From the NCBI GenBank assembly GCA_903872155.1, contig CAIQJP010000099.1, forward strand, positions 1-64,000: 64,000 nucleotides of DNA. Reading direction: 5' to 3'. Both the position numbers and the translations under genes were made by a program. The stretch is from an uncultured Actinomycetes bacterium. GTDB taxonomy: Bacteria; Actinomycetota; Acidimicrobiia; Acidimicrobiales; Ilumatobacteraceae. How positions within the stretch are numbered: the first letter of the stretch is position 1; each line of letters starts with the position of its first letter. This document shows positions 16,842 to 26,348 of this stretch, piece by piece. A model generated the notes under the pieces. The model did not search any database. It worked only from the letters and a program-made list of their open reading frames with translations, and had not been told where the DNA came from.

Positions 16842-18466
16842 GTCGCTACTCCTAGTTCCTTCATGGCGTAAGCCTTGAGCCTCTTGTAGTCAACTTTTCC
16901 GTTAGGAGCACGACCAATGGTGTCAATGACAACAATATGGCGAGGCGCTTTATATGCAGCAAGTGATTTCTTCACGTGCTCATTCAGTTCAGACAGAGTC
17001 GGCACGTAATCGTGTTCGGCTTCAACCACTCCGCAAATCGTTTCGCCAAAGCGAGTGTCAGGAATGCCGACAGCTACTGCATCTCGCACACTGGCATGTC
17101 GCTTGAGAACTTCTTCAACTTCTTCTGGGAATACCTTTTCTCCACCGGTATTGATGCAGACAGAGCCCCGCCCAAGCAACACCAACGTTCCATCCGCCAA
17201 AATTTCAGCCCAGTCTCCTGGCACAGACCATCGCGAGCCTTCAAACGTGCGGAAAGTCAGGGCCGATTTTGCTTCGTCTTTGTAATAGCCCATTGGGATA
17301 TTGCCACCGACAGCAACAAGTCCGCGCTCGCCACTTCCTGGCTCAACACGTCGTCCGTCTTCAGTAAATACGGCACAGGTTGGACCCAATGAAAACTTGG
17401 CGGTTTCAGTTGCCGCACCGGCGGCACTCACTGAACCGCCCATGCCAACTGCTTCTGATGAACCGAATGAATCGAACAAGATGACTTGCGGGATGTATTG
17501 CAATAGTCCCTGTTTGTTTTCTTGACTCCACATCACACCCGACGATGAAATCATGATCAGGCTTGAGAGATCGTAACGATGCGGATTTTCGATGAGATTG
17601 TCCAACATTGGTCCAGCGAAAGCCTGACCAACAATGATCAACGTCTGGACCTTCCGGTGTTCTATTTCGCCTAAGAGTTCATTGACATCAAAAGCTCGAC
17701 TTGGCAGGGTGACAACACAACCGCCCATGTTCATGGCCAAAAGACTCGAGAACTGCCCGGTTCCATGCATTAATGGACACGCCGATAACAAGACGTTTCC
17801 GTATACGCCAGGTTGCATGCGATCAATGATTTCTTCAATTGAAGCGGCCGGTGGAACACCGAGAACCGCATTACCTCCCAGTCCCAATACATGAAAGAGG
17901 TCGTACTGACGCCACATCACTCCCTTGGGCATGCCAGTTGTTCCGCCGGTGTACAAAAACATCAGATCGTTTTCACTACGACCCCACGGGCCGCGTACTG
18001 ATTCTGCGATTCCCTTGCTCACCAATGATTCGTAATCGGTCGCCCAGGCGGGAACGGCATTGGTTCCATCGGCAACGCAATACCAACGCTTCACTTTGGG
18101 CAAGTTGCCCCGGATTGATTCAACGAGTGGAACGAAGGCAGCATGGAAAACCACCGCCTCAGCATCAGAGTTGTCAAAGAGATAGGTCACCTCTTCAGGG
18201 CCATAACGGTAGTTGGTGTTCGCTGGAACAAATCCACCCTTGAACGATGCGATATACGTTTCGAGGTACTCAGGACAGTTATAGAGGTATTCAGCGACCT
18301 TGCTTTGATGAGTCAGACCTGCAGCCAACATGTCGGCTGCTAGGGCGTTAGTTCGAGCATCAAACTGTCCCCAAGTAATGACCCGATCGCCTTGAATTTG
18401 GCACGGATGATCTGGAATACGCGCCGCGATTCCCTCATACAAATCGGCAAAGTTCCAGTTCGACAT
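16838..18466 (-). CDS. Acyl-CoA synthetase, FadD19/FadD17-like
   Basis: 542 residues of the AMP-forming ligase family, activating a carboxylic acid to its CoA thioester. The P-loop is FLYTGGTTGMPKGVMW, the adenylate motif FGSSEAVGMG, and the hinge GRGSVCINTGGEKVFPEEVE, with the catalytic Lys near the end (APNGKVDY). NIPMGYYKDEAKSALTFRT closely parallels mycobacterial FadD19 as I remember it, an enzyme that activates C24 steroid side-chain acids. That makes a bulky cyclic or branched acid a reasonable substrate. Ribosome-binding motif GAGGGGGAATC. It is in an operon with an acyl-CoA dehydrogenase upstream and the lyase downstream. Confidence 0.88.
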   Translation of the reverse strand: MSNWNFADLYEGIAARIPDHPCQIQGDRVITWGQFDARTNALAADMLAAGLTHQSKVAEYLYNCPEYLETYIASFKGGFVPANTNYRYGPEEVTYLFDNSDAEAVVFHAAFVPLVESIRGNLPKVKRWYCVADGTNAVPAWATDYESLVSKGIAESVRGPWGRSENDLMFLYTGGTTGMPKGVMWRQYDLFHVLGLGGNAVLGVPPAASIEEIIDRMQPGVYGNVLLSACPLMHGTGQFSSLLAMNMGGCVVTLPSRAFDVNELLGEIEHRKVQTLIIVGQAFAGPMLDNLIENPHRYDLSSLIMISSSGVMWSQENKQGLLQYIPQVILFDSFGSSEAVGMGGSVSAAGAATETAKFSLGPTCAVFTEDGRRVEPGSGERGLVAVGGNIPMGYYKDEAKSALTFRTFEGSRWSVPGDWAEILADGTLVLLGRGSVCINTGGEKVFPEEVEEVLKRHASVRDAVAVGIPDTRFGETICGVVEAEHDYVPTLSELNEHVKKSLAAYKAPRHIVVIDTIGRAPNGKVDYKRLKAYAMKELGVAT

Positions 18467-18528
18467 GATTCCCCCTCAAGATCAGAACGACGTACCTGCA
18501 ACCGTATATCAGTCACCGGTAAGTGCGC

Positions 18529-19626
18529 TCACTTAGGAAGGGACAGCACTCTTTCACCCAAAATATTGCGCATCACATTCGATGTACCGCCCATGATCGT
18601 GTAGCCAGGAGCATAAGCAAATCCTTGTGAGGTCTGATCCCACAATGTGGCCTCAGGTCCGAGTGTCTGCATCACAAATTGCGCGACGTCCCATTCGTGT
18701 TCGGTACAGAAGCACTTTGTGGCTGCCGAGAACCCAGCAGGCGCTTGCCGCAAAACTTCTCTGATCACCAGAATACGACCAATGTGATACTTCATTTCGA
18801 GACGAGCAATTTCTTGGCGAACTCGCGGATCTGACGTGTCGGCTCGTTCACGAGCGATGACATACAACGCATAATTTGAAACCAAACGATCAATGCCGCC
18901 GCGTTCGTGTTCAAGTTGGCGCATCGTTTGTTTAAAGGCATTTCCTTCAACGCCGACAAGGTTGATCACTGGCACACGTACATCAGTGAAAAAGACTTCA
19001 CAGAAGTGACGATTGGTCGTCATGTCCTTAATCGGCCGAACTTCAATTCCGGGAGTATTCATGGGCACAATGATTTCGCTGATACCAGCGTGCGGCGGAC
19101 CATCATTTGACGTGCGGCAAATGAGATAGCAATAGTCTGCTACTTCGCCAAAACTCGTCCAGATTTTCTGTCCGTTAATCACCCAGTCGTCGCCATCACG
19201 TACGGCTTGTGTTTTCAAAGATGCCAGATCTGAACCCGCGTTGGGCTCTGACATACCAATGCACCACGTTGATTCACCCGTCAAAATTTGTGGCAGGAAT
19301 TCTGCTTGTTGATCGGCCCGTCCATAGGTGATCAGTGTTGGGCCCATCTGCCGATCGGCAAACCACATGGAACCAATCGGCGCACCCGCCTTAATGAGTT
19401 CTTCACCAATAATCAGTCGGTCAATGGCTGGACGGCCACCACCTCCGAATTCGGTGGGCCATGTGAGACCGATCCAACCCTTGGCACCTAACTCGAGTGC
19501 GAATTCTTTTGACCAACCATTGATCCACGAATCGTTAGCTCTCCCGTACGTTGCCACTGCGTGAGCCGCCAATTCGCGGGCCTCATGACGCAAGGCTTCT
19601 TGTTCGGGTGTCCAGGTGAAATCCAT
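18529..19626 (-). CDS. Acyl-CoA dehydrogenase
   Basis: 365 residues from the ATG at 19626 (MDFTWTPEQEALRHEAREL), which has an AAAGGACG ribosome-binding site; the frame is open 40 codons further but that part is unlike the family. FAD/acyl contact motif WCIGMSEPNAGSDLASLKT, VINGQKIWTS, and the C-terminal YTIMGGTSNVMRNILGERVL are typical. It introduces the 2,3-double bond in acyl-CoAs. The gene is first in an operon with the FadD19-like ligase, so ligase and dehydrogenase probably act consecutively. The homotypic or heteromeric state is uncertain. Confidence 0.9.
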   Translation of the reverse strand: MDFTWTPEQEALRHEARELAAHAVATYGRANDSWINGWSKEFALELGAKGWIGLTWPTEFGGGGRPAIDRLIIGEELIKAGAPIGSMWFADRQMGPTLITYGRADQQAEFLPQILTGESTWCIGMSEPNAGSDLASLKTQAVRDGDDWVINGQKIWTSFGEVADYCYLICRTSNDGPPHAGISEIIVPMNTPGIEVRPIKDMTTNRHFCEVFFTDVRVPVINLVGVEGNAFKQTMRQLEHERGGIDRLVSNYALYVIARERADTSDPRVRQEIARLEMKYHIGRILVIREVLRQAPAGFSAATKCFCTEHEWDVAQFVMQTLGPEATLWDQTSQGFAYAPGYTIMGGTSNVMRNILGERVLSLPK

Positions 19627-19754
19627 CAGTCGTCCTTTGTCCTGACCTATTTTGCCTCGCCGAGGTCCCCTATGCCCGATTGAGAGTCCAAAGACTCGTA
19701 CCATCGGCCCGACTTCAGTCACAAACCAGTGCCTCGTGGGTGACAAGATGAACC

Positions 19755-20576
19755 ATGCTCAACATTCATCCGCGATCGATCAACTTTGATTGGGATGCCT
19801 GCACTATTCGTCCCACCGAAAATCGACGAATTACCGACAGCCACTGGGATCAATTCGTGACAGATGGCTACTTTGTCATCGACGACCTTCTGACCTCCGA
19901 ACAAGTCCATGAAATCAGTATTGAAACCGACCACGGCTACAACGAAGCCAATGACTTCATGAAATTGCTTCCCGAAGAACGCCTCTTTATAGCCGAGCGC
20001 GGCGCCATTTCATTTGCGCCACATTTGGCTCTCAAATCAGACGTCCTGCGAAATGCAGTCTTAAATTCTCCGATCTCAGACGTCGCCCACGACATCATCG
20101 GACCCGAAGCACGGCTCTACCACGACCAAGCTGTCTATAAAGAAAACGAGAAACCTCGCCGTTTTCCGTGGCATCAAGACAACGGCTACACCTTCGTGTC
20201 ACCCGAGAACTATCTCACTGTATGGATTGCATTAACCGATGCAACCGTTGAAGCAGGCTGCCCGTGGGTTGCGCCTGGACTACAACGCCATGGCACTTTG
20301 GTTCATAACTATGTTGAACCGCTTGGCTACGAAACATTCGAAGAGCCCCCAGTGGCGCCTCTAGCAGCTCCAATTAAAGCAGGGGGTGCAGTTGTTTTCA
20401 GCAGTCTCACTCCTCACCTCACTGGGCCGAATACTTCACCGAGTGTTCGAAAGGCTTACATCGTGCAATACATCGGAAATGAAGCAACGCGCTTTGACAA
20501 CCCCGAAGATTCAACTGGCACGCCAATGCAAGATGATCATCTCTACCCGATGATTAAACAGTCAGGACAAAAGTGA
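19755..20576 (+). CDS. Phytanoyl-CoA dioxygenase (PhyH) family, tandem copy 1
   Basis: 273 residues. Fe(II)/2-oxoglutarate oxygenase with PWHQDNGY giving His140 and Asp142, distal His221 in LTPHLTGPN, and a likely 2-oxoglutarate-binding Arg about 11 residues later. PhyH enzymes alpha-hydroxylate branched acyl-CoAs or modify other small molecules. It is divergent from the acyl-CoA dehydrogenase operon and overlaps the second PhyH gene by four bases (GTGA), so both are co-translated. The two copies are only distantly similar, suggesting two successive hydroxylations or a heteromeric pair. Confidence 0.88.
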   Translation: MLNIHPRSINFDWDACTIRPTENRRITDSHWDQFVTDGYFVIDDLLTSEQVHEISIETDHGYNEANDFMKLLPEERLFIAERGAISFAPHLALKSDVLRNAVLNSPISDVAHDIIGPEARLYHDQAVYKENEKPRRFPWHQDNGYTFVSPENYLTVWIALTDATVEAGCPWVAPGLQRHGTLVHNYVEPLGYETFEEPPVAPLAAPIKAGGAVVFSSLTPHLTGPNTSPSVRKAYIVQYIGNEATRFDNPEDSTGTPMQDDHLYPMIKQSGQK

Positions 20577-21397
20577 ACAACGCTCCGCTTCAGTCTCAAT
20601 ATGCATTGTCGACAGAGACGATCAATGGCTTCAATCAACGAGGTCATTGCGTCGTACGAAACCTTGCCAGCCGTGATGAAATCACGACGTACAAAAACGC
20701 CATTGATGAAGCCACCATGGAACGTCGCTGGGACAAGCGACCAATTGAAGAACGCGACACCTACGGCAAAGCATTTATTCAGTCCGCTGCGCTATGCAAT
20801 CACAGCGACAAGGTTAAAGAATTTGTCTTTGCTCAACGCTTTGCTCGCGTTGCGGCCGAATTACTCGGAGTTGATGGTGTGCGTTTGTATCACGATCAAG
20901 CGCTGTACAAAGAACCTGGTGGTGGCTTTACCCCGTGGCATCAAGATCAGGTGTACTGGCCACTTGATACCGATCGCACGATCACAATGTGGATGCCGAC
21001 AATTGACGTTCCATCTGAAATCGGTGGTGTGGTGTTCGCTAACGAATCATGGCGGGACGGAAACCTTGGCGAAGAAGTCATTGGTGACGCTTCACAGGCT
21101 TTCTTCGACACCTTGATTGAAGAGCGTGGATATTCGCTTGAATCGCACGGTCCGTTTGCTGCTGGCGATGCAACTTTCCACTTGGGATGGACTTTGCATA
21201 GTGCTCCTGCCAACAACACCAATGTGATGCGCTCGGTCATGACCATCATCTATTACGCCGACGGAACCACAGTTGGTGAGACCAACCACCCAGCTCGCGA
21301 TCTCGACTTGGCTCTGTGGCTTGGGAACGCGAAGCCCGGATCGCCTGCCAACTCTGCGGCCAATCCCCTTTTGTGGCATCGTTCTTGGAATGACTAA
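20573..21397 (+). CDS. Phytanoyl-CoA dioxygenase (PhyH) family, tandem copy 2
   Basis: 274 residues, GTG start in the overlap with copy 1. The metal triad is complete: TPWHQDQVYW gives His123 and Asp125, and TLHSAPAN gives His209. RLYHDQALYKEPGGG is typical of the family. Position between another PhyH and a radical SAM enzyme is unusual; the operon continues to an acyl-CoA synthetase. The substrate is unknown. Confidence 0.88.
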   Translation: MNNAPLQSQYALSTETINGFNQRGHCVVRNLASRDEITTYKNAIDEATMERRWDKRPIEERDTYGKAFIQSAALCNHSDKVKEFVFAQRFARVAAELLGVDGVRLYHDQALYKEPGGGFTPWHQDQVYWPLDTDRTITMWMPTIDVPSEIGGVVFANESWRDGNLGEEVIGDASQAFFDTLIEERGYSLESHGPFAAGDATFHLGWTLHSAPANNTNVMRSVMTIIYYADGTTVGETNHPARDLDLALWLGNAKPGSPANSAANPLLWHRSWND

Positions 21398-22646
21398 TTC
21401 GCAACCGACCACTTCACGGTTGACCCAAGCTTCATTCCATCTGCTCGCCAAACCAACTGGCGCCATTTGCAACCTTGATTGCACTTACTGCTTTTTCTTG
21501 TCGAAGGATGCGCTGTACCCCGGCGACCGAATGCGTATGTCGACAGAAACTCTTGACTCGTATCTTAAGCAATTGCTTGCAAGCCAACCAGACGGTCCGG
21601 TTTCGGTCGCTTGGCAAGGCGGCGAACCCACGCTCATGGGTCTCGACTTTTATCGGCAAGTGATCGAACTAATCAAGCAGTACGCCCGCCCGACGCAGAT
21701 CATTGAACACACCATGCAAACCAACGGAACGTTGCTTGATGATGAGTGGGCGAAGTTCCTTCAGCAAAACTCAGTTCTTGTCGGACTGTCAATTGATGGC
21801 ACTCAGTCAATGCACGACCAGTATCGAGTTTGGAAAGACGGTCGCGGAAGTTACGTCGATGTTGTCAAGGCATGGGAACTTCTGCAGCGCTATCAAGTTG
21901 ACACAAATATCTTGTGCTCACTGAGCGCCGCGAATGCCGATCATCCCATCGAGGTCTATCGGTTCTTTCGAGATCAACTAGGAGCCAAGCACATTCAATT
22001 CATCCCGATCGTCGAACGATCAACACCGGTTGACTTGGAAATCGCCGAAAAGGGCTGGAGCGAAAAACCAGGACGTCGACGAATCTTGTACACCCAACAG
22101 GGCAACCTTGTCACCAGTCGATCGATCACTGCAAAGCAGTACGGCGACTTCTTAAGCGCTGTATTTGATGAATGGCTCGCTCATGATGTCGGCGATATGT
22201 TCATCCAGATCTTTGATGTCACTCTTGGCGCCCATGTCGGCATGTACAGCTTGTGTGTACATGCACCAACGTGCGGAACGGCATTAGCCCTCGAGCACAA
22301 CGGTGACATATACTCGTGCGATCACTTTGTTGAACCTGATTACAAACTGGGCAATATTCATCAAACGCCAATGATCGAATTGGTGACGTCTCCTCAGCAA
22401 GTTCAATTTGGACGAAACAAGCAATCACACTTGCCAAACATGTGCCAAAAATGCGATGTTCGCTTTGCGTGCAATGGAGGCTGTCCAAAAGACCGATTCA
22501 CCAATACCCCCGATGGTGAACCTGGGCTGAATTATCTATGTGAAGGATTCCAAACCTTCTTCCGCCATGTTGATGCGCCGATGAAACGGATGGCTGAACT
22601 CATTAGCCAAGGCCGCTTTGCCGACGAAATCATGTCTGAGCACTGA
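21390..22646 (+). CDS. Radical SAM/SPASM protein, anaerobic sulfatase-maturase-like
   Basis: 418 residues from ATG 21390, which overlaps the preceding stop by eight bases; an upstream in-frame ATG at 21273 lies inside the PhyH gene and is rejected. CNLDCTYC (Cys27, 31, 34) binds the radical SAM [4Fe-4S] cluster. A C-terminal SPASM region (CGTALALEHNGDIYSCDHF, then CQKCDVRFACNGGC) can bind two more. The order matches anSME enzymes, which convert a Cys or Ser of sulfatases to formylglycine. No sulfatase is encoded in the window, so the target is unknown; another peptide modification is possible. Confidence 0.85.
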   Translation: MTNSQPTTSRLTQASFHLLAKPTGAICNLDCTYCFFLSKDALYPGDRMRMSTETLDSYLKQLLASQPDGPVSVAWQGGEPTLMGLDFYRQVIELIKQYARPTQIIEHTMQTNGTLLDDEWAKFLQQNSVLVGLSIDGTQSMHDQYRVWKDGRGSYVDVVKAWELLQRYQVDTNILCSLSAANADHPIEVYRFFRDQLGAKHIQFIPIVERSTPVDLEIAEKGWSEKPGRRRILYTQQGNLVTSRSITAKQYGDFLSAVFDEWLAHDVGDMFIQIFDVTLGAHVGMYSLCVHAPTCGTALALEHNGDIYSCDHFVEPDYKLGNIHQTPMIELVTSPQQVQFGRNKQSHLPNMCQKCDVRFACNGGCPKDRFTNTPDGEPGLNYLCEGFQTFFRHVDAPMKRMAELISQGRFADEIMSEH

Positions 22647-22687
22647 TCCGAACTATTCTTGCCCCAGCACTTGCCGTAGGGGGAAAA

Positions 22688-24373
22688 ATGTCAATTAGTC
22701 ATCAAGAGGCCATCGCGCAACTCACCGCTCCTGGAGCGGCTTTTGAGACTCACAAAATTTCCGTTGGTGGCGTAGAAGTGACGGCTTTTAAAAATGCTCC
22801 AAACAATTTGCGTGAAGTGTTCGACATGTCGCGCAGTCGCGGCGACACGATCTTTCTTGTCTACGAAAACGAACGCTGGTCGTTCGCCCAAACGATGAAC
22901 TACGTTGACGCAATTGCCGCCATGTTGGTTCATAAATACGGTGTGAAAAAAGGCGATCGTGTCGCTATCGCGATGCGCAATTACCCCGAATGGGTCATGT
23001 CATTTGCGGCCATCTTGTCTATTGGTGCTATCTCTGTTTCTTTCAATGCTTGGTGGACCGAAGATGAGAATGACTTTGCTCTCGAGGATTGCGGCGCCAA
23101 GGTCTTGCTATGCGATGACGAGCGCGCCGAACGTTCAACAGCGTCGTTGAAGCGTTTGGGCATTCATGGTGTCGTCTGTCGATCACAGAAGCCCTTACCT
23201 GAAGGATTCGATCGTTGGGAAGACTCAATCATGCTTGGCGAAGTAATGCCAGCAGTCGATATCGCACCCGATGACGATGCCACAATTTTGTATACCAGCG
23301 GCACGACCGGGCGACCCAAAGGCGCGGTCAGCACTCATCGTTCGATTATTCAAGCCCTCATGGCATTCTCATGCCGCACCACAATTACGAATGTTCGCTA
23401 CCCCAAAGATCCGAAAGATCCCAACGACCCACCAAGTTTGGTTCCCGCATTCATTTTGGTTGTTCCTCTTTTTCATGTCACCGGATGCATTCCAGTCATG
23501 ATGAGCTGCTTTGTGGGTGGTCTCAAACTAGTGATCATGTACAAATGGGAACCCGAACGGGCTCTACAACTTATTGAGCGCGAACAAATCACCAACTTTG
23601 TTGGTGTACCAACCCAATCATGGGACCTTTTAGAGTGCCCGAATTTTTCAAAGTATGACGTCTCAAGTCTCAACAGTGTCGGTGGCGGCGGAGCACCGGC
23701 CCCGCCCGAATTGGTGAAGCGCGTCGCGAACAACTTCAAAAAGGGTCAACCTGGCATCGGCTACGGCATGACTGAAACAAATGCTTACGGTCCGCAAAAC
23801 ACCGGACCTGATTACATCTCGCATCCCACGTCAACTGGCCGCGGAGTTCCCATTCTCGAAATCGAAACTCGCGATGCCGACGGGCGCCATTTAGGCCCAG
23901 ATGAAATCGGTGAAATTTGGTTCAAGGGTCCGCATCTCATTCGGGGCTATTGGAATCGACCAGAAGCGACGGCCGAAACCATCGTGAATGGATGGCTCCG
24001 TTCGGGCGACCTCGGCAAGATTGACGAAGACGGATTTGTATACGTACTTGACCGCGCCAAGGACATGGTGCTTCGCGCTGGCGAGAATATCTATAGCGCC
24101 GAAGTTGAGGCTTCAATTTATGAGCTTCCTCAAATACACGAGTGCGCCGTCTTCGGACTACCTCACGAGCGACTTGGCGAAGAAGTTGCCTGTGTCATCA
24201 TGCTGAAACCCGGTATGAGCCTGACTGCAGACGATGTACGAACTCATGTTGCGAAGAACCTGGCTGGATTCAAGGTGCCAAGTCGGATTGCATTTGTCGC
24301 CGAGCCTCTCCCCCGTAATGCGTCAGGAAAGATTCTCAAGCGCGAATTGCGAGACACCTTTCCGTCACAATGA
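22688..24373 (+). CDS. Acyl-CoA synthetase (AMP-forming)
   Basis: 561 residues. ATP-binding ILYTSGTTGRPKGAVSTH, adenylate motif GYGMTETNAYG, hinge region LDRAKDMVLRAGENIYSAEVE and C-terminal LPRNASGKILKREL with the catalytic Lys. It forms acyl-CoA from a fatty or aromatic acid. A TAGGGGGAAAA ribosome-binding motif precedes the ATG. It is the fourth gene of the PhyH/radical SAM unit and 24 nt upstream of the His-rich zinc protein. Confidence 0.9.
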   Translation: MSISHQEAIAQLTAPGAAFETHKISVGGVEVTAFKNAPNNLREVFDMSRSRGDTIFLVYENERWSFAQTMNYVDAIAAMLVHKYGVKKGDRVAIAMRNYPEWVMSFAAILSIGAISVSFNAWWTEDENDFALEDCGAKVLLCDDERAERSTASLKRLGIHGVVCRSQKPLPEGFDRWEDSIMLGEVMPAVDIAPDDDATILYTSGTTGRPKGAVSTHRSIIQALMAFSCRTTITNVRYPKDPKDPNDPPSLVPAFILVVPLFHVTGCIPVMMSCFVGGLKLVIMYKWEPERALQLIEREQITNFVGVPTQSWDLLECPNFSKYDVSSLNSVGGGGAPAPPELVKRVANNFKKGQPGIGYGMTETNAYGPQNTGPDYISHPTSTGRGVPILEIETRDADGRHLGPDEIGEIWFKGPHLIRGYWNRPEATAETIVNGWLRSGDLGKIDEDGFVYVLDRAKDMVLRAGENIYSAEVEASIYELPQIHECAVFGLPHERLGEEVACVIMLKPGMSLTADDVRTHVAKNLAGFKVPSRIAFVAEPLPRNASGKILKRELRDTFPSQ

Positions 24374-24397
24374 CACGGCTTGTGGCATAATTTTGTC

Positions 24398-24676
24398 GTG
24401 AAGCACGAGCACCCACATGTTCATGGCCCCGATTGTGGCCATGCGGCTATTCCACACGATGATCATTTGGATTACGTGCATGATGGGCATTTACATCACC
24501 AACATGACGATCACTGGGACGAATGCACCGTTGATGGCTGTGTCGAGCACGCCCAACACGAACATCAACACGGACCAAACTGCGGCCATGTGGCAGTCCC
24601 ACATGGGGATCACACCGACTATCTACACGATGGACACTTGCACGCCGCCCACGGCGACCACTGGGACGAACACTAA
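24398..24676 (+). CDS. His-rich tandem-repeat protein, probable zinc binder
   Basis: 92 residues starting at GTG (VKHEHPHVHGPDCGH); a TTG at 24380 gives a longer alternative. The protein is two copies of a unit of about 40 residues: HGPxCGHxAxPHxDHxDYxHDGHL followed by HxHDDHWDE or HAAHGDHWDE. Nearly a third of the residues are His, with regularly placed Cys and Asp. Similar short proteins in actinobacteria are often annotated next to zinc transport; here znuABC is convergent 73 nt away. A zinc store, buffer or chaperone is inferred. It ends in stem-loop copy 2. Confidence 0.75.
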   Translation: MKHEHPHVHGPDCGHAAIPHDDHLDYVHDGHLHHQHDDHWDECTVDGCVEHAQHEHQHGPNCGHVAVPHGDHTDYLHDGHLHAAHGDHWDEH

Positions 24677-24680
24677 TCCT

Positions 24681-24735
24681 GTGCTTCTGGTGTCGTTTTA
24701 GTTGGCTATACCGATAAAAGTGACACCAGAATCAC
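24681..24735. terminator. Convergent-junction stem-loop, copy 2
   Basis: Perfect 10-bp outer stem TTCTGGTGTC (24685-24694) / GACACCAGAA (24722-24731), an inner wobble-rich stem, and the loop region GGCTATACC that copy 3 also has. A T run at 24741-24745 follows on the plus strand. It lies between the stops of the His-rich gene and znuC. Confidence 0.75.
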
Positions 24736-24748
24736 AACTGTTTTTGAG

Positions 24749-25510
24749 TTAGTGGTCGTGGTGGTGTTCGGTGACGACAAGTTGATCGCCCACTTTGGTG
24801 AGTCCGATACCAAAGGTTTCTAGCAAGTTCTCTGGAGTCATCACCACATTGGGTGGACCATCGGCAATCACGCGACCAGCCAGCAGTAATACTCGGTCGC
24901 ACATTGATGCCTCTCCGACATCATGTGTCGCAGTCACAATCGCCGCTCCCCGACTACGTTCAAAGTTCAAAGCATCAATGTACGCAGCGCGTCCAGGTGC
25001 ATCGAGACCAGCAGTTGGTTCATCGAGGAGTAACAAATCAGATCGGCGGGCTAAAACTTGCGCCAAATACACTCGCTGCTGTTGCCCTCCGGACAAATCG
25101 CGCAACGGCCGATCAGCAAGTTCAAGAACCTTCAACAATTCCATTGATTCGCTCACGATGACATCATCGGCTCGACTTCGACGAGCGAATCGCGAACGCT
25201 GATCAAAGCGACCCATTCGTACGACATCAATTGCTCGTAATGGGAGAACAAAACCACTCTGATGAAACTGGCTGAGGTACGCCACTCGTTGTGATGACTC
25301 GCCGACTGGTCGACCAAGAATTTCTAATCCACCTTCAACGACTGGCAACAGTCCGGCCAATGTTTTGAGCAAAGTCGACTTGCCTGAACCATTTGATCCG
25401 ACCAAAGCCGTTGATCCCCCAGGCTTCAAAAAGGCTTCAACACCTGAAAGTACGGCACGTGAGCCGTAACCAACGCTCAGTCGGCGGGCGACAACTGCAG
25501 TTCCACTCAT
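24749..25510 (-). CDS. znuC: Zinc/manganese ABC transporter ATP-binding protein
   Basis: 253 residues from the ATG at 25510, which overlaps the permease stop (ATGA); a longer open frame upstream is not family-like. Walker A GSNGSGKST, signature LSGGQQQR, Walker B LLLLDEPTAGLD and switch His in ATHDVGEA. The C-terminus ends in a His-rich tail (EHHHDH) that could sense or bind metal. It energises import through the adjacent permease. Confidence 0.9.
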   Translation of the reverse strand: MSGTAVVARRLSVGYGSRAVLSGVEAFLKPGGSTALVGSNGSGKSTLLKTLAGLLPVVEGGLEILGRPVGESSQRVAYLSQFHQSGFVLPLRAIDVVRMGRFDQRSRFARRSRADDVIVSESMELLKVLELADRPLRDLSGGQQQRVYLAQVLARRSDLLLLDEPTAGLDAPGRAAYIDALNFERSRGAAIVTATHDVGEASMCDRVLLLAGRVIADGPPNVVMTPENLLETFGIGLTKVGDQLVVTEHHHDH

Positions 25511-26343
25511 GCCCGGACGCCTTGCACTGATTTCTTTAGCGAGACACCAGTCAGCACGACAAAGAAGATCGCAACTGCCGTCAAAACTACCGAGGCTCCG
25601 GCCGCCCATGAAAAATGGTACGAAGCCAACAGCCCGAGATACGTCGAAACGATGCCAATAACCGCAGCCCACATCATCATCGTTCCGATTCGCTTGGCAA
25701 GTAACGCTCCAACTCCAGCTGGCGCCAACAACATGCCAAAGACCAACAATGAACCCACTGTTTGAAATGACACCACGACTGTTCCAGCAATCAGAAGCAG
25801 CATTAAGCGGTGATACCACTGGGCCTTGTAACCCATCGCTCGAGTGAGGTCACCATCAAAACAGAGCAACAAAAATGGGCGCGCCGAAAACACCGATACA
25901 ACTAGAACAACCAGCAACGCCAGTGCCTGAGCCAGCAAATCTGAATTCGCAACTCCCAAGAATTGACCAAACAGAATTGACTCTAAATCTCCAGTCAATT
26001 TGTTTGAACTTGAAACGAGCACTACACCGAGCGCGAGAAGGCCAATAAATAGCAACCCGATTGCGGTGTCATTTGACAGTTTGGAACGCGCTGTAATAAA
26101 CCCGACTCCCCCAACCATGACCGCCGCTCCAACTGCAGCACCGAGCATCGCTGGCATTCCCAAAATCATCGCTCCAGCAACACCCGGCAAAACTCCATGA
26201 GCGAGCGCATCCCCAATAAATGCCATACCACGAAGAACGACGTAGGTACCGACGATCGCACAAGTCAATGAAACCAAGATTCCTGCCAACAACGCACGCT
26301 GCATAAAACCGTTATGCAGAAAGGGATCGATGAAATTTCCCAT
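25507..26343 (-). CDS. znuB: Metal ABC transporter permease (ZnuB/MntB family)
   Basis: 278 residues with about eight to nine membrane segments. GMAFIGDALAHGVLPGVAGA is the hallmark permease loop that contacts the ATPase and metal path, and LVFGMLLAPAGVGALLA lies in the second half. It starts 5 nt after the znuA stop and overlaps znuC. The metal cannot be proven from the permease alone; the Zur-type box upstream favours zinc. Confidence 0.9.
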   Translation of the reverse strand: MGNFIDPFLHNGFMQRALLAGILVSLTCAIVGTYVVLRGMAFIGDALAHGVLPGVAGAMILGMPAMLGAAVGAAVMVGGVGFITARSKLSNDTAIGLLFIGLLALGVVLVSSSNKLTGDLESILFGQFLGVANSDLLAQALALLVVLVVSVFSARPFLLLCFDGDLTRAMGYKAQWYHRLMLLLIAGTVVVSFQTVGSLLVFGMLLAPAGVGALLAKRIGTMMMWAAVIGIVSTYLGLLASYHFSWAAGASVVLTAVAIFFVVLTGVSLKKSVQGVRA

Positions 26344-26348
26344 CAGAA

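Noticed and set aside
18775-18800. CACCAGAATAC as a fifth stem-loop copy
   Set aside because: It is inside the acyl-CoA dehydrogenase gene and has no matching arm nearby.
25511-25819. N-terminal extension of znuC
   Set aside because: It lies inside the permease coding region, is tryptophan- and cysteine-rich, and is unlike any ABC ATPase.
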